Shown: positions 53,209 to 63,236 of the stretch, piece by piece | Layout of the letters: each line of letters opens with the position of its first letter | Position numbering within the stretch: position 1 is the stretch's first letter | Source of the DNA: Blastococcus sp. TF02A-30 | Lineage (GTDB): Bacteria; Actinomycetota; Actinomycetes; Mycobacteriales; Geodermatophilaceae | Assembly (NCBI RefSeq): GCF_003319185.1 | Contig: NZ_QOHJ01000004.1 | Location: 62,001 to 126,000, forward strand | Direction of reading: 5' to 3' | Length of the DNA stretch: 64,000 nucleotides | Made by a program: the position numbers and the translations under genes | Notes under the pieces: generated by a model | Told to the model about the DNA's origin: nothing | Databases searched by the model: none | The model's input: the letters and a program-made list of their open reading frames with translations, nothing else

Positions 53209-53214
53209 TCCGCC

Positions 53215-53269
53215 GAGTGCGACGAACTCGTGGCCATCAGCGGCTCATGGCCACGAGTTCGTCGCACTC
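53215..53269. repeat. 23-bp perfect inverted repeat, bidirectional terminator or REP-like element
   Basis: Left arm GAGTGCGACGAACTCGTGG plus CCAT (53215-53237), 9-nt loop, and the exact reverse complement at 53247-53269. It sits between the convergent stops of the DUF3866 gene and pafA, so termination is likely. The length and perfection exceed an ordinary terminator; such units may be dispersed in the genome. Confidence 0.85.
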
Positions 53270-53275
53270 GCTCGC

Positions 53276-54634
53276 TCACGTGCTGGCGATCAGCTTGTCC
53301 ACGCGGTCGTCGACGGCCTTGAACGGGTCCTTGCACAGCACGGTGCGCTGGGCCTGGTCGTTGAGCTTGAGGTGCACCCAGTCGACGGTGAAGTCGCGCC
53401 GCTTCTCCTGGGCCTTGCGGATGAACTCCCCGCGCAGGCGGGCGCGGGTGGTCTGCGGCGGCACGTTCTTCGCCTCGAAGACCCGCGGCTCGTGGGCCAC
53501 CCGCTCCACCTGACCGGCGCGCTCGAGCAGGTAGTACAGCCCGCGGGTGCGGCTGATGTCGTGGTAGGCGAGGTCCATCTGCGCGACGCGGGGGTGCGAC
53601 AGCGGGAGGTCGCGGCTGGCGCGGTAGCGCTCGATGAGGCTGTGCTTGATGGCCCAGTCGACCTCGCGGTCGATGAGGCTGAGGTCCTCGGTGTCCACCG
53701 CCTTGAGCACCCGGCCCCACAGCTCGAGCATCTGCCGGTGCACCGGGCCGAAGCCCTCGCGATCGGCGAACTCCATCGCGCGGTCGTGGTACTCGCTCTG
53801 GATCTCCAGGGCCGACATCTCGCGGCCGTTGGAGAGCCGGACCTTGCGCCGTCCGGTGATGTCGTGGCTGATCTCGCGGATGGCGCGGATCGGGTTCTCC
53901 AGCGTCATGTCCCGGATCGGGACGCCGGCCTCGATCATCCGCAGCACGAGGTCGGTCATGGTGACCTTGAGCAGCGTCGTCGTCTCGCTCATGTTCGAGT
54001 CGCCGACGATGACGTGCAGCCGGCGGTAGCGCTCGGCGTCGGCGTGCGGCTCGTCGCGGGTGTTGATGATCGGCCGGCTGCGCGTGGTGGCGCTGGAGAC
54101 GCCCTCCCAGATGTGCTCGGCGCGCTGGCTGACGCAGTAGATGGCCCCGCGCGGCGTCTGCAGCACCTTGCCGGCGCCGACGACGATCTGCCGGCTGACC
54201 AGGAACGGGATGAGGACGTCGGCCAGGCGGCTGAACTCGCCGTGCCGGCCGACCAGGTAGTTCTCGTGGCAGCCGTAGCTGTTCCCGGCGGAGTCGGTGT
54301 TGTTCTTGAACAGGTAGATGTCGCCGGTGACGCCCTCCTCGGCCAGCCGCTGCTCGGCGTCGACCAGGAGGCCCTCGAGGATCCGCTCGCCGGCCTTGTC
54401 GTGCACGACGAGCTCGGTCAGGTCGTCGCACTCGGCGGTGGCGTACTCGGGGTGGCTGCCGACGTCGAGGTAGAGCCGGGAGCCGTTGCGCAGGAAGACG
54501 TTGGAGCTGCGGCCCCACGACACCACGCGGCGGAACAGGTAGCGGGCGACCTCGTCCGGGGAGAGCCGGCGCTGCCCGCGGAAGGTGCACGTGACGCCGT
54601 ACTCGGTCTCGATGCCGAAGATCCGTCGGTCCAC
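53276..54634 (-). CDS. pafA: Pup-protein ligase PafA
   Basis: A 452-residue enzyme of the carboxylate-amine ligase superfamily that attaches the Pup C-terminal glutamate to substrate lysines. N-terminal metal/ATP motif [11 protein letters not shown], then [57 protein letters not shown] and [28 protein letters not shown], all shared with Dop. GTG start preceded by TAGTCT (54641-54646, - strand, gap 6), probably leaderless. It reads away from the proteasome run behind it and is closed by the 23-bp inverted repeat. Confidence 0.98.
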   Translation of the reverse strand: MDRRIFGIETEYGVTCTFRGQRRLSPDEVARYLFRRVVSWGRSSNVFLRNGSRLYLDVGSHPEYATAECDDLTELVVHDKAGERILEGLLVDAEQRLAEEGVTGDIYLFKNNTDSAGNSYGCHENYLVGRHGEFSRLADVLIPFLVSRQIVVGAGKVLQTPRGAIYCVSQRAEHIWEGVSSATTRSRPIINTRDEPHADAERYRRLHVIVGDSNMSETTTLLKVTMTDLVLRMIEAGVPIRDMTLENPIRAIREISHDITGRRKVRLSNGREMSALEIQSEYHDRAMEFADREGFGPVHRQMLELWGRVLKAVDTEDLSLIDREVDWAIKHSLIERYRASRDLPLSHPRVAQMDLAYHDISRTRGLYYLLERAGQVERVAHEPRVFEAKNVPPQTTRARLRGEFIRKAQEKRRDFTVDWVHLKLNDQAQRTVLCKDPFKAVDDRVDKLIAST

Positions 54635-54640
54635 GTCCCG

Positions 54641-54646
54641 AGACTA
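54641..54646 (-). promoter_or_regulatory. Putative -10 box of pafA
   Basis: On the - strand TAGTCT ends 6 nt before the GTG at 54634. Confidence 0.45.
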
Positions 54647-54689
54647 GGCCCGTGGAGCGACAGCGGCCGGGTGCGCAGCGCCGGTCTCG

Positions 54690-55037
54690 CTACCGGCGCT
54701 CGTCGACGCGCCGGAGGAGCTCGTCGAACGCCTCCTCGACGTCGTCGTGCCCGTTCTGGGCGGCGCGCTGCTTGCCGTGGATCAGCGCGGCGCGGTTGAC
54801 CGTCCGGAAGTCCCCGTAGGGGAACCGGTGGCGCGCCTTGGTCTCCTCGTTGGCGTCCTCGTCGATCGCGAGGTGCCAGGCGGCGTAGGCGTGCCAGCCG
54901 TGCTCCTCCAGCTCGGTGTTGCCGTCGTCGGCGGAGGGCGCGGCGTCCGACCACTCGGTGGTGTCGTCGACCTTCCCGTCGTCGATGAGCTGCCGGGCCT
55001 GCTTCACGGCGTCGTGGTTCACGCGGTAGGTGGGCAT
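54690..55037 (-). CDS. Conserved hypothetical protein between prcA and pafA
   Basis: A 115-residue acidic protein: YRVNHDAVKQARQLIDDGKVDD, HGWHAYAAWHLAIDEDANEETKARHRFPYGDFRTVNRAALIHGKQRAAQNGHDDVEEAFDELLRRV. No membrane span or recognised enzymatic motif. ATG with GGGGAGC just upstream. I recall similar orphan proteins in actinobacterial proteasome or other loci but can give no function. It is 24 bp downstream of prcA. Confidence 0.8.
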   Translation of the reverse strand: MPTYRVNHDAVKQARQLIDDGKVDDTTEWSDAAPSADDGNTELEEHGWHAYAAWHLAIDEDANEETKARHRFPYGDFRTVNRAALIHGKQRAAQNGHDDVEEAFDELLRRVDERR

Positions 55038-55060
55038 GCCGCTCCCCTACCCCGGCGGCG

Positions 55061-55936
55061 TCAGCTGTTCTCGTCCTCCCCGGTGTCCGGGTGGGCCTCG
55101 CCGGTGTGCTCGGCGCCGCCGGCGGTGTCCGGCGCGGCCGGGTCGCCGAGGCCGGCCGGCGTGCCGGGGGCCGGGTGCGACGGCGCGTGGTGGGCGGTGC
55201 CGTGCTGCGCGCCGTGCGGTGCCTGCTCCCCGAGCAGCGAGCGCAGCGCGGCCCCGGTGATCCGCCGGAACGCGCGCTTGGGCCGGCGCCGGTCCAGAAC
55301 GGCGACCTCGAGCTGCTCGGCGGTGAGCGTCGTGGGCCCGCCGTTGCCGGAGCCGGCGGTGACCGGGCTGACCGCCGACAGCGCCCGGACGCCGACCTGG
55401 AGCGCGTCGGTGAGGCTCATGCCGGGGTGGAAGTTGTCCCGCAGGTGGCCGGTGACCGCCTCGGCCTGGCCGCCCATGACCACGAAGCTGGGCTCGTCGA
55501 CGACCGAGCCGTCGAAGGTCAGGCGGTAGAGCTGGTCGCTCTCGGGCCGGTCGCCGACCTCGGCGACGCACAGCTCGACCTCGTAGGGCTTCATCTGCTC
55601 GGTGAAGATGGCGCCGAGGGTCTGCGCGTAGGCGTTGGCGATGACCCGGCCGGTCACGTCGCGGCGGTTGTAGGAGTAGCCGCGGACGTCGGCCAGGCGG
55701 ACACCGGCGACGCGCAGGCTCTCGAACTCGCTGTACCGGCCGACGGCGGCGAAGCCGATCCGGTCGTAGATCTCGCCGACCTTGTGCAGGGTGGAGCTGG
55801 GGTTCTCGGCGATGAACAGCACGCCGTCGGCGTAGGTCAGGACGGCGACGCTGCGACCGCGGGAGATCCCCTTGCGGGCGTACTCCGAGCGGTCGCGCAT
55901 GACCTGCTCGGCGGAGGCGTAGTACGGCATGGTCAT
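55061..55936 (-). CDS. prcA: 20S proteasome alpha subunit
   Basis: A 291-residue alpha subunit forming the outer rings of the proteasome core. The conserved N-terminus [48 protein letters not shown] is the gate plus first beta strand, and [41 protein letters not shown] is typical. A long Pro/Ala/His-rich C-terminal tail follows residue 235. ATG starts 3 bp after the prcB stop. Confidence 0.98.
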   Translation of the reverse strand: MTMPYYASAEQVMRDRSEYARKGISRGRSVAVLTYADGVLFIAENPSSTLHKVGEIYDRIGFAAVGRYSEFESLRVAGVRLADVRGYSYNRRDVTGRVIANAYAQTLGAIFTEQMKPYEVELCVAEVGDRPESDQLYRLTFDGSVVDEPSFVVMGGQAEAVTGHLRDNFHPGMSLTDALQVGVRALSAVSPVTAGSGNGGPTTLTAEQLEVAVLDRRRPKRAFRRITGAALRSLLGEQAPHGAQHGTAHHAPSHPAPGTPAGLGDPAAPDTAGGAEHTGEAHPDTGEDENS

Positions 55937-55939
55937 GGC

Positions 55940-56797
55940 TCAGGCCTCCCGCGTCATGTTCTGGCGGTCGGCAGCCGCCCGCTCGGTGACGATCGTGTCC
56001 GCGACGGCGGCCACCTCGGCGTCGGTGAGCCGAACGGCGCCCTCGGCGTCGACGCGGTAGACGATCGGGTAGAGCCGGCGCACCGGGTCCGGGCCACCGG
56101 TGGCGGAGTCGTCGTCGGCGGCGTCGTAGAGCGCCTCGACGACGGTGCGGACGGCGGCGGGGGCGTCCAGGCCCTGGCGCCAGGTCTTCTTGAGGCTGTT
56201 CTTGGCGAAGAGGCTGCCGGAGCCGACCGCGGCGTAGCCCCGTTCCTCGTAGTTCCCGCCGGTGACGTCGTAGCTGAAGATCCGGCCGGGGGTCGCGCCG
56301 GGCGCGGCGTCGAGGTCGAAGCCGGCGAACAGCGGGACGACGGCGAGGCCCTGCAGGGCGGCGCCGAGGTTGCCGCGGATCATCTGGGCGAGGCGGTTGG
56401 CCTTGCCGTCGAGGGACATCGTGAGCCCCTCGATCTTCTCGTAGTGCTCCAGCTCGACCTGGTAGAGCTTCACCATCTCGATGGCGATGCCCGCGGCGCC
56501 GGCGATGCCGATGACGCTGTAGGAGTCGGCCGGGTAGACCTTCTCGATGTCGCGGGAGCTGATCAGGTTGCCCATCGTGGCGCGCCGGTCGCCGCCCATG
56601 AGGACGCCGCCGTCGTAGGTCGCCGCGACGATCGTGGTGCCGTGCGGGGTGATGTCACCCACCGGCAGCTGCGGGACGGGGCGCCGGCCGGGGAGCAGGT
56701 CCGGCGCGGTGGACGCCAGGAAGTCGGTGAACGAGGAACCCACCCGGTCCAGGTACGCGGGCGGGAACCCGCTCCGGCCAGCTGACGACTCGTTCAC
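55940..56797 (-). CDS. prcB: 20S proteasome beta subunit (catalytic)
   Basis: A 285-residue precursor. The propeptide is cleaved before Thr54 ([24 protein letters not shown]), giving the N-terminal nucleophile threonine. [34 protein letters not shown] and the lysine at the GDRR loop complete the active site. The GTG start overlaps the stop of the endonuclease VII-like gene by 4 bp (GTGA), so its translation is coupled to that gene. Together with PrcA, Mpa and Pup it forms the bacterial proteasome. Confidence 0.98.
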   Translation of the reverse strand: MNESSAGRSGFPPAYLDRVGSSFTDFLASTAPDLLPGRRPVPQLPVGDITPHGTTIVAATYDGGVLMGGDRRATMGNLISSRDIEKVYPADSYSVIGIAGAAGIAIEMVKLYQVELEHYEKIEGLTMSLDGKANRLAQMIRGNLGAALQGLAVVPLFAGFDLDAAPGATPGRIFSYDVTGGNYEERGYAAVGSGSLFAKNSLKKTWRQGLDAPAAVRTVVEALYDAADDDSATGGPDPVRRLYPIVYRVDAEGAVRLTDAEVAAVADTIVTERAAADRQNMTREA

Positions 56798-57540
56798 CCA
56801 TCCGCCTCTCCCGCCGTCTTCCGTCGGCGTGACCTGCTGGTACGGCCCGTGCTGCGAACGCTGCCCGGGCGTCGGTCCGACCCTACCGGCGCCACGTCCA
56901 CCCGGATGGCCCGGACCGATGGGAAGCCCGCCGCGTGGAACATCGCTATCAAGCGTTGGCTCATGGCGTGGAAGCGGACGTACTCCGCCGCGGCACGGAG
57001 GATCTCCGGGTCGTCGCGGAACTGGCCGAGCCCACCGTTGCAGTTGAAGCACAGCAGGGCGCGGACCGCGCCGGTGCCGTGATCGTGATCGACGTGCACC
57101 GCCGGCGCTGACCGGCAGATCGCGCACAGGCCACCCTGCTCGTCGAGCATCGCGTCCGCCTCGGCCCCGGTCATGCCATACCGCCGGCGGAGGTGGTAGG
57201 TGCGCTCGCCGCCGACCGCTTCCTTCGAACGGCGGGTCCGCGCGTTGTGGCATGGCTTGCAGTAGCTGTTCAGGCCACTCCGTGCGGCTGCATTTCGACC
57301 GAAGGCCTCGAGCGGTAGCACCTCTCCGCAGTCTGGGCACCACTTGTGGCCCTCAGGCACCTGGATGCCGCGTGGAGAGCGACGTCCGGGACCGCCCGTG
57401 CGGCGGTCACGGCTGTCCTGATGCCGCCTGCGCGCGTGGTCACGGCAGTAGAAGGCGTAACCGTCCCTGGAATTGCGGTTACGCGTGAACTCGGAGAGTG
57501 GACGTTCTTGCCCGCAGTCCCGGCAGAACTTCTCCTCCAT
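56794..57540 (-). CDS. Endonuclease VII-like HNH protein with two zinc ribbons, coupled to prcB
   Basis: A 248-residue protein. Two Cys4-like ribbons, [20 protein letters not shown]... YCRDH and [19 protein letters not shown]... YCKPCH, precede an endonuclease VII domain: [55 protein letters not shown] with His/Asn metal residues and a Cys2/Cys2 zinc site. The C-terminal tail is basic ([10 protein letters not shown]). It lies between pup and prcB, starts 26 bp after the pup stop and overlaps prcB by 4 bp. A DNA-repair nuclease in the proteasome operon is unexpected for protein turnover; it fits a DNA-damage setting. Confidence 0.9.
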   Translation of the reverse strand: MEEKFCRDCGQERPLSEFTRNRNSRDGYAFYCRDHARRRHQDSRDRRTGGPGRRSPRGIQVPEGHKWCPDCGEVLPLEAFGRNAAARSGLNSYCKPCHNARTRRSKEAVGGERTYHLRRRYGMTGAEADAMLDEQGGLCAICRSAPAVHVDHDHGTGAVRALLCFNCNGGLGQFRDDPEILRAAAEYVRFHAMSQRLIAMFHAAGFPSVRAIRVDVAPVGSDRRPGSVRSTGRTSRSRRRKTAGEADG

Positions 57541-57566
57541 GCCGATGGATTACGGAACAAGATCGT

Positions 57567-57776
57567 TCACTGACCCCCTTTTTGCACGTACGAGCGCACG
57601 AACTCCTCGGAATTCTCCTCGAGGACGTCGTCGATCTCGTCGAGAAGAGAGTCGACGTCCTCGGTCAGCTCCTGGCGGCGCTCGGCGGCCTCGGTGTCGA
57701 CCGAGGCCTCGACCTCGTCGGTCTCCTCGCGCGACCGCGTCGCCTTCTGCTGCCCGCCGGTGTCCCTGGTGGCCAT
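57567..57776 (-). CDS. pup: Prokaryotic ubiquitin-like protein Pup
   Basis: A 69-residue disordered protein, MATRDTGGQQKAT... VDSLLDEIDDVLEENSEEFVRSYVQKGGQ. The C-terminal Gly-Gly-Gln is deamidated to Glu by Dop before ligation by PafA, and the helical DEIDDVLEEN segment binds Mpa. ATG preceded by GGGAGGG with 6 nt spacing. Confidence 0.99.
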   Translation of the reverse strand: MATRDTGGQQKATRSREETDEVEASVDTEAAERRQELTEDVDSLLDEIDDVLEENSEEFVRSYVQKGGQ

Positions 57777-57885
57777 GTCATGCCCTCCCGTCGTGGGAAC
57801 TGCTGCTGAGCGTGAAAGTACCCGCCGGATGTGACATCCGGGGTCCGCCGGACGGGTGCCGTGGACGAGCTTCCGGACCTGTGGA

Positions 57886-59388
57886 TCAGCCGCCGGTGAT
57901 GGTGTCGACCAGCTCCTGCGCCGTCGCCGACGCCTCGAACAGCGCACCGACGTGCTCGCGGGTGCCGCGCAGCGGCTCCATGGTCGGGATCCGCACCAGG
58001 TTCTCCCGGCCGAGGTCGAAGACCACCGAGTCCCAGGAGGCGGCGGCCACCTGCGCCGGGAAGCGCCGCAGGCACTCGCCGCGGAAGAACGCCCGGGTGT
58101 CCGACGGCGGCGAGGTCATCGCCCGCGTCACCTCGTCGTCGGTGAGCAGCCGCTGCATCGAGCCGCGCGCCACCAGGCGGTTGTAGAGGCCCTTCTCCGG
58201 CCGGACGTCGGAGTACTGCAGGTCGACCAGCTGCAGCCGCGAGTCCCCCCAGCCCAGCCCGTCCCGCGACCGGTAGCCCTCCAGCAGCCGCAGCTTCGCC
58301 GGCCAGTCCAGCCGGTCGGCCAGCCGCATCGGGTCGACCGCCAGGTCCTCCAGGACCTCGGACCACCGCTCCAGCACGTCGGCGGTCTGCTCGTCGGCGC
58401 CCTCGCGCTCGACGAACTTCCGCGCCTGCTCCAGGTACACGTGCTGGATGTCCAGCGCGGTCATCGTCCGGCCGTCGCGCAGCCGGACCGTGTGGGTCAG
58501 CGACGGGTCGTGACTGATGGCCTGGAGCGCCTCGACCGGCTCCTCGAGCGCGAGGTCGCGCGGGAGGTAGCGGGCCTCGATCATCGCCAGCACGAGCGAC
58601 GTCGTCCCGACCTTGAGGTAGGTGGACAGCTCGGCGAGGTTGGCGTCGCCGATGATCACGTGCAGCCGGCGGTACTTGTCGGCGTCGGCGTGCGGCTCGT
58701 CGCGGGTGTTGATGATCGGACGCTTGAGCGTCGTCTCCAGGCCGACCTCGACCTCGAAGAAGTCGGCGCGCTGGGACAGCTGGAAACCCTGGGTGCGGCT
58801 CTCGGTGCCGATGCCCACCCGTCCCGCACCGGCGAAGACCTGGCGGGTGACGAAGAACGGCACGAGCCCGCGGATGATGTCGATGAACGGTGTCCGCCGG
58901 TCCATCAGGTAGTTCTCGTGCGAGCCGTACGAGGCACCCTTGCCGTCGGTGTTGTTCTTGTACAGCTGGATCGGCTGGGTCCCCGGCACCCGCGCGGCCC
59001 GTCGGGCCGCCTCGGCCATCACCAGCTCCCCCGCCTTGTCCCAGAGGACGACGTCGCGCGGGTTGGTGACCTCGGGCGTCGAGTACTCGGGGTGCGCGTG
59101 GTCCACGTACAGCCGGGCACCGTTGGTGAGGATGACGTTGGCCATCCCGGTGTCCTCGTCCAGGTCGTTGTGGTCGAGCGCCTGGGCCGGCGTGAGGTCG
59201 AACCCGCGGGCGTCGCGCAGCGGCGACTCCTCCTCGAAGTCCCACCGCGCCCGCCGGGGCGTCGGCGCCTCGGCCACCGCCCAGGCGTTCACCACCTGGC
59301 TGGACAGCGTGGTGGGGTTCGCCGTCGGGTGCCCGGGCACCGAGATGCCGTACTCGACCTCGGTGCCCATGACCCGCCGCACGCTCAT
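57886..59388 (-). CDS. dop: Pup deamidase/depupylase Dop
   Basis: A 500-residue PafA paralogue with an N-terminal [10 protein letters not shown] in place of PafA GIETEYG, and a Dop-loop insertion near residues 40-60. [26 protein letters not shown] and [30 protein letters not shown] are the active-site blocks. It deamidates Pup Gln to Glu and removes Pup from substrates. ATG start 6 nt after TAGGGT (59395-59400, - strand), probably leaderless. Separated from mpa by a HAD gene on the other strand. Confidence 0.98.
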   Translation of the reverse strand: MSVRRVMGTEVEYGISVPGHPTANPTTLSSQVVNAWAVAEAPTPRRARWDFEEESPLRDARGFDLTPAQALDHNDLDEDTGMANVILTNGARLYVDHAHPEYSTPEVTNPRDVVLWDKAGELVMAEAARRAARVPGTQPIQLYKNNTDGKGASYGSHENYLMDRRTPFIDIIRGLVPFFVTRQVFAGAGRVGIGTESRTQGFQLSQRADFFEVEVGLETTLKRPIINTRDEPHADADKYRRLHVIIGDANLAELSTYLKVGTTSLVLAMIEARYLPRDLALEEPVEALQAISHDPSLTHTVRLRDGRTMTALDIQHVYLEQARKFVEREGADEQTADVLERWSEVLEDLAVDPMRLADRLDWPAKLRLLEGYRSRDGLGWGDSRLQLVDLQYSDVRPEKGLYNRLVARGSMQRLLTDDEVTRAMTSPPSDTRAFFRGECLRRFPAQVAAASWDSVVFDLGRENLVRIPTMEPLRGTREHVGALFEASATAQELVDTITGG

Positions 59389-59394
59389 GCCCCA

Positions 59395-59400
59395 ACCCTA
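59395..59400 (-). promoter_or_regulatory. Putative -10 box of dop
   Basis: On the - strand TAGGGT ends 6 nt before the ATG at 59388. Confidence 0.5.
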
Positions 59401-59438
59401 GGCGGCTGCCGCGGAGGCGGCCGGGACAGGATGGCGGC

Positions 59439-60281
59439 GTGGACGCACCGCCCTTCGGGCTCTTCCTGGACGTGGACGGCCCGGTCTCGAGCCCCGCGAC
59501 CCGCACCGTGCCGGCGCCGCTGCTGGACGACCTGCTCACCCTGCTGGCGCGCGGGATCCCGGTCGTGCTGAACACCGGCCGGTCGACCGACTTCGTCCTG
59601 GCGCAGGTCGTCGCCCCGTTGCGCGACCGCGGCCTGCCGGCCGGTGCCCGCCTGCACGCGGTCTGCGAGAAGGGCGCCACGTGGGTGTCCGCCGGCGACG
59701 GCCGGGTGCACGCCGATCCCGAGCTCACGGTCCCCGCGGTCTGCCACGAGCTGCTGGAGACGCTGATCGCCGACTACGGCGACGCGATGTTCGTCGACCG
59801 CACCAAGCGGGCCATGGCCACCGTCGAGGCGCGCACCGACGTGCCGCCGGAGGTCTACGGCCGGCGCCAGCGGGAGTTCGACGCCGACCTGCTCGCCGGG
59901 CTCACCGCCGCCCGTCTCGGCGTGCGGCTGCGCGACCAGCGATTCCCGGACGCGGACGGGCGGACCCCGTGGCGGATCGACCCGTCGGTCATCGCCACCG
60001 ACGTCGAGGCCGATGCCTCGGGCAAGGCGCTCGGCGCCCGCCGCGGCCTGGCCCTGCTCGCCGCCGACGGCCCGCTCCCCCGGGCCTGGCACACCGTCGG
60101 TGACTCGCGGTCGGACTACGCCATGGCCGACGAGCTGCACGGCCGCGGCGACGACGTCACGCACGTCGACGTCAGCCCGCAGGGCCCGCTGACTGGCACG
60201 CCGTACGCGGTCACGGCCGTGCCGGGGCTCGTCTACGAGGCCGCGGGTGCGGCCTACCTCTCCGGGCTGCTGCCCACCTGA
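59439..60281 (+). CDS. HAD-superfamily phosphatase
   Basis: A 280-residue HAD hydrolase (type IIB-like cap). Motif I is FLDVDGPVS, motif II is VLNTGRSTDF, a cap holds HAVCEKGATW, and motif III/IV lies in the lysine GKALGARRGL and GDSRSDYAMADEL. The phosphorylated substrate is unknown; sugars and small phosphates are typical. It lies between dop and mpa on the opposite strand, so it is not part of their transcription. Confidence 0.9.
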   Translation: MDAPPFGLFLDVDGPVSSPATRTVPAPLLDDLLTLLARGIPVVLNTGRSTDFVLAQVVAPLRDRGLPAGARLHAVCEKGATWVSAGDGRVHADPELTVPAVCHELLETLIADYGDAMFVDRTKRAMATVEARTDVPPEVYGRRQREFDADLLAGLTAARLGVRLRDQRFPDADGRTPWRIDPSVIATDVEADASGKALGARRGLALLAADGPLPRAWHTVGDSRSDYAMADELHGRGDDVTHVDVSPQGPLTGTPYAVTAVPGLVYEAAGAAYLSGLLPT

Positions 60282-60285
60282 CGAC

Positions 60286-60323
60286 GGCGGCCCGGCCCGC
60301 GCTCGCGCGCGGACCGGGCCGCC
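60286..60323. terminator. Strong hairpin between HAD and mpa
   Basis: GGCGGCCCGG (60286-60295) pairs with CCGGGCCGCC (60314-60323), with an inner CGCG/CGCG extension. It separates two convergent stops. Confidence 0.75.
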
Positions 60324-60329
60324 GGCCGG

Positions 60330-62111
60330 TCAGAGGTACTGGCCGGTGTTGGTCGCGGTGTCGATCGCGCGGCCGGACTCGCTGCCCTTGCCGCTGATGA
60401 GCGTGCGGATGTAGACGATCCGCTCGCCCTTCTTGCCCGAGATCCGCGCCCAGTCGTCGGGGTTGGTCGTGTTGGGCAGGTCCTCGTTCTCCTTGAACTC
60501 GTCCACGCACGCCTGCATCAGGTGGCCGACCCGCAGACCGCCGGTACCGGTCTCCAGGCGCTCCTTGATGGCCATCTTCTTCGCGCGGTCGACGATGTTC
60601 TGCAGCATCGCGCCGGAGTTAAAGTCCTTGAAGTAGAGGACCTCCTTGTCACCGTTGGCGTAGGTGACCTCGAGGAAGCGGTTCTCCTCGCTCTCCGTGT
60701 ACATGCGCTCGACGGTGCGCTGGATCATCCCGGCGATGGTCGCCTCGCGGCTGCCGCCGTGCTCGGCCAGGTCGTCGGGGTGCAGCGGCAGCGACGGCAG
60801 CAGGTACTTGCTGAAGATGTCCCGCGCCGCCTCGGCGTCCGGCCGCTCGATCTTGATCTTCACGTCGAGTCGGCCGGGCCGCAGGATCGCCGGGTCGATC
60901 ATGTCCTCGCGGTTCGAGGCGCCGATGACGATGACGTTCTCCAGGCCCTCCACGCCGTCGATCTCGCTGAGCAGCTGCGGCACGATCGTCGACTCGACGT
61001 CGGAGGAGACCCCCGAGCCACGCGTCCGGAAGATCGAGTCCATCTCGTCGAAGAACACGATGACCGGCGTGCCCTCGCTGGCCTTCTCCCGCGCCCGCTG
61101 GAAGACCAGGCGGATGTGCCGCTCGGTCTCGCCGACGTACTTGTTGAGCAGCTCGGGGCCCTTGATGTTGAGGAAGTAGGACTTCCCCTGGCCCTCGCCC
61201 TTGAGCGCCGACACCTTCTTGGCCAGCGAGTTGGCGACCGCCTTGGCGATCAGCGTCTTCCCGCACCCGGGCGGGCCGTACAGCAGGATGCCCTTCGGCG
61301 GGCGCAGCTGGTACTCGCGGAACAGGTCCGCGTGCAGGAACGGCAGCTCCACGGCGTCGCGGATCTGCTCGATCTGCCGCGACAGCCCACCGATGTCGGT
61401 GTAGTCGATGTCGGGGACCTCTTCGAGGACGAGCTCCTCGACCTCGCTCTTCGGGATCCGCTCGTACACGTAGCCCGACCGCGACTCCAGCAGCAGCGAG
61501 TCACCGGCGCGCAGCGGCTGGTCGGCCAGCGAGTCGGCGAGGTAGACGATCCGCTCCTCGTCGGTGTGCCCGATGACCAGCGCCCGCTGCGTCACGCCGT
61601 CGACCGGCTCCAGCAGCTCCTTGAGCATGACGACGTCGCCGGCGCGCTCGAAGCCGCGCGCCTCGACGACGTTCATCGCCTCGTTGAGCATGACCTCCTG
61701 GCCGGGGCGCAGCTGGTCACCCTCGACGTTGGGCGAGAGCGTCACCCGCAGCTTGCGGCCGCCGGTGAAGACGTCGACCGTCCCGTCGTCGTGCCGGGAC
61801 AGGAAGACGCCGTAACCGGACGGCGGCTGCCCGAGCCGGTCGACCTCCTCCTTGAGCGCCACCAGCTGCTCGCGCGCGTCGTGCAGCGTGCCGGCCAGCT
61901 TGTCGTTGCGCTCGGACAGGAAGGCCGCGCGGCCCTCCGCCTCGGCGATCCGCTCCTCCAGCACGCGCACCTGGCGCGGGCTGTCGGCCACCTTGCGGCG
62001 CAGCAGGCCGATCTCCTCCTCGAGGTAGGAGATCTGGCTGAGCAGGGCGGCGACGTCGCGCTCGCGACGCGCCTTCATCTCGTCGGGACCGTTGCTCGGA
62101 CCTGGGCCCAT
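60330..62111 (-). CDS. mpa: Proteasome-associated AAA ATPase Mpa/ARC
   Basis: A 593-residue hexameric ATPase that recognises Pup by its N-terminal coiled coil (about 12-95), then OB folds, then AAA. Walker A GPPGCGKT is at 279-286, Walker [13 protein letters not shown], and [21 protein letters not shown] covers sensor 1 and the arginine finger. The C-terminal GQYL supplies the penultimate Tyr that docks on the 20S core. GGAGG lies just upstream of the ATG at 62111; a longer in-frame start at 62159 is less likely. Confidence 0.98.
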   Translation of the reverse strand: MGPGPSNGPDEMKARRERDVAALLSQISYLEEEIGLLRRKVADSPRQVRVLEERIAEAEGRAAFLSERNDKLAGTLHDAREQLVALKEEVDRLGQPPSGYGVFLSRHDDGTVDVFTGGRKLRVTLSPNVEGDQLRPGQEVMLNEAMNVVEARGFERAGDVVMLKELLEPVDGVTQRALVIGHTDEERIVYLADSLADQPLRAGDSLLLESRSGYVYERIPKSEVEELVLEEVPDIDYTDIGGLSRQIEQIRDAVELPFLHADLFREYQLRPPKGILLYGPPGCGKTLIAKAVANSLAKKVSALKGEGQGKSYFLNIKGPELLNKYVGETERHIRLVFQRAREKASEGTPVIVFFDEMDSIFRTRGSGVSSDVESTIVPQLLSEIDGVEGLENVIVIGASNREDMIDPAILRPGRLDVKIKIERPDAEAARDIFSKYLLPSLPLHPDDLAEHGGSREATIAGMIQRTVERMYTESEENRFLEVTYANGDKEVLYFKDFNSGAMLQNIVDRAKKMAIKERLETGTGGLRVGHLMQACVDEFKENEDLPNTTNPDDWARISGKKGERIVYIRTLISGKGSESGRAIDTATNTGQYL

Positions 62112-62220
62112 CGCGCACCTCCGCACACATCGGGAGAGCCAGGAGCCAAATCTATACACGCGCGCCGACAGTCCGCTCCGGGCTCGCGGGCACCGCGCGC
62201 AACGTCCGCGTGAACCACCG

Positions 62221-62247
62221 TCCCAGCCGCCCCAGGGGCGGCTGGGA
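62221..62247 (-). terminator. Hairpin terminator after trmI
   Basis: TCCCAGCCGCCCC (62221-62233) and GGGGCGGCTGGGA (62235-62247) form a 13-bp stem around a short loop, immediately downstream of the trmI stop. Confidence 0.85.
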
Positions 62248-62250
62248 CCG

Positions 62251-63222
<972 letters not shown>

Positions 63223-63223
63223 C

Positions 63224-63229
63224 TAGCCT
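63224..63229 (+). promoter_or_regulatory. Putative -10 box of the RecB-like gene
   Basis: TAGCCT ends 7 nt before the ATG at 63237. Confidence 0.45.
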
Positions 63230-63236
63230 CGGGTGC

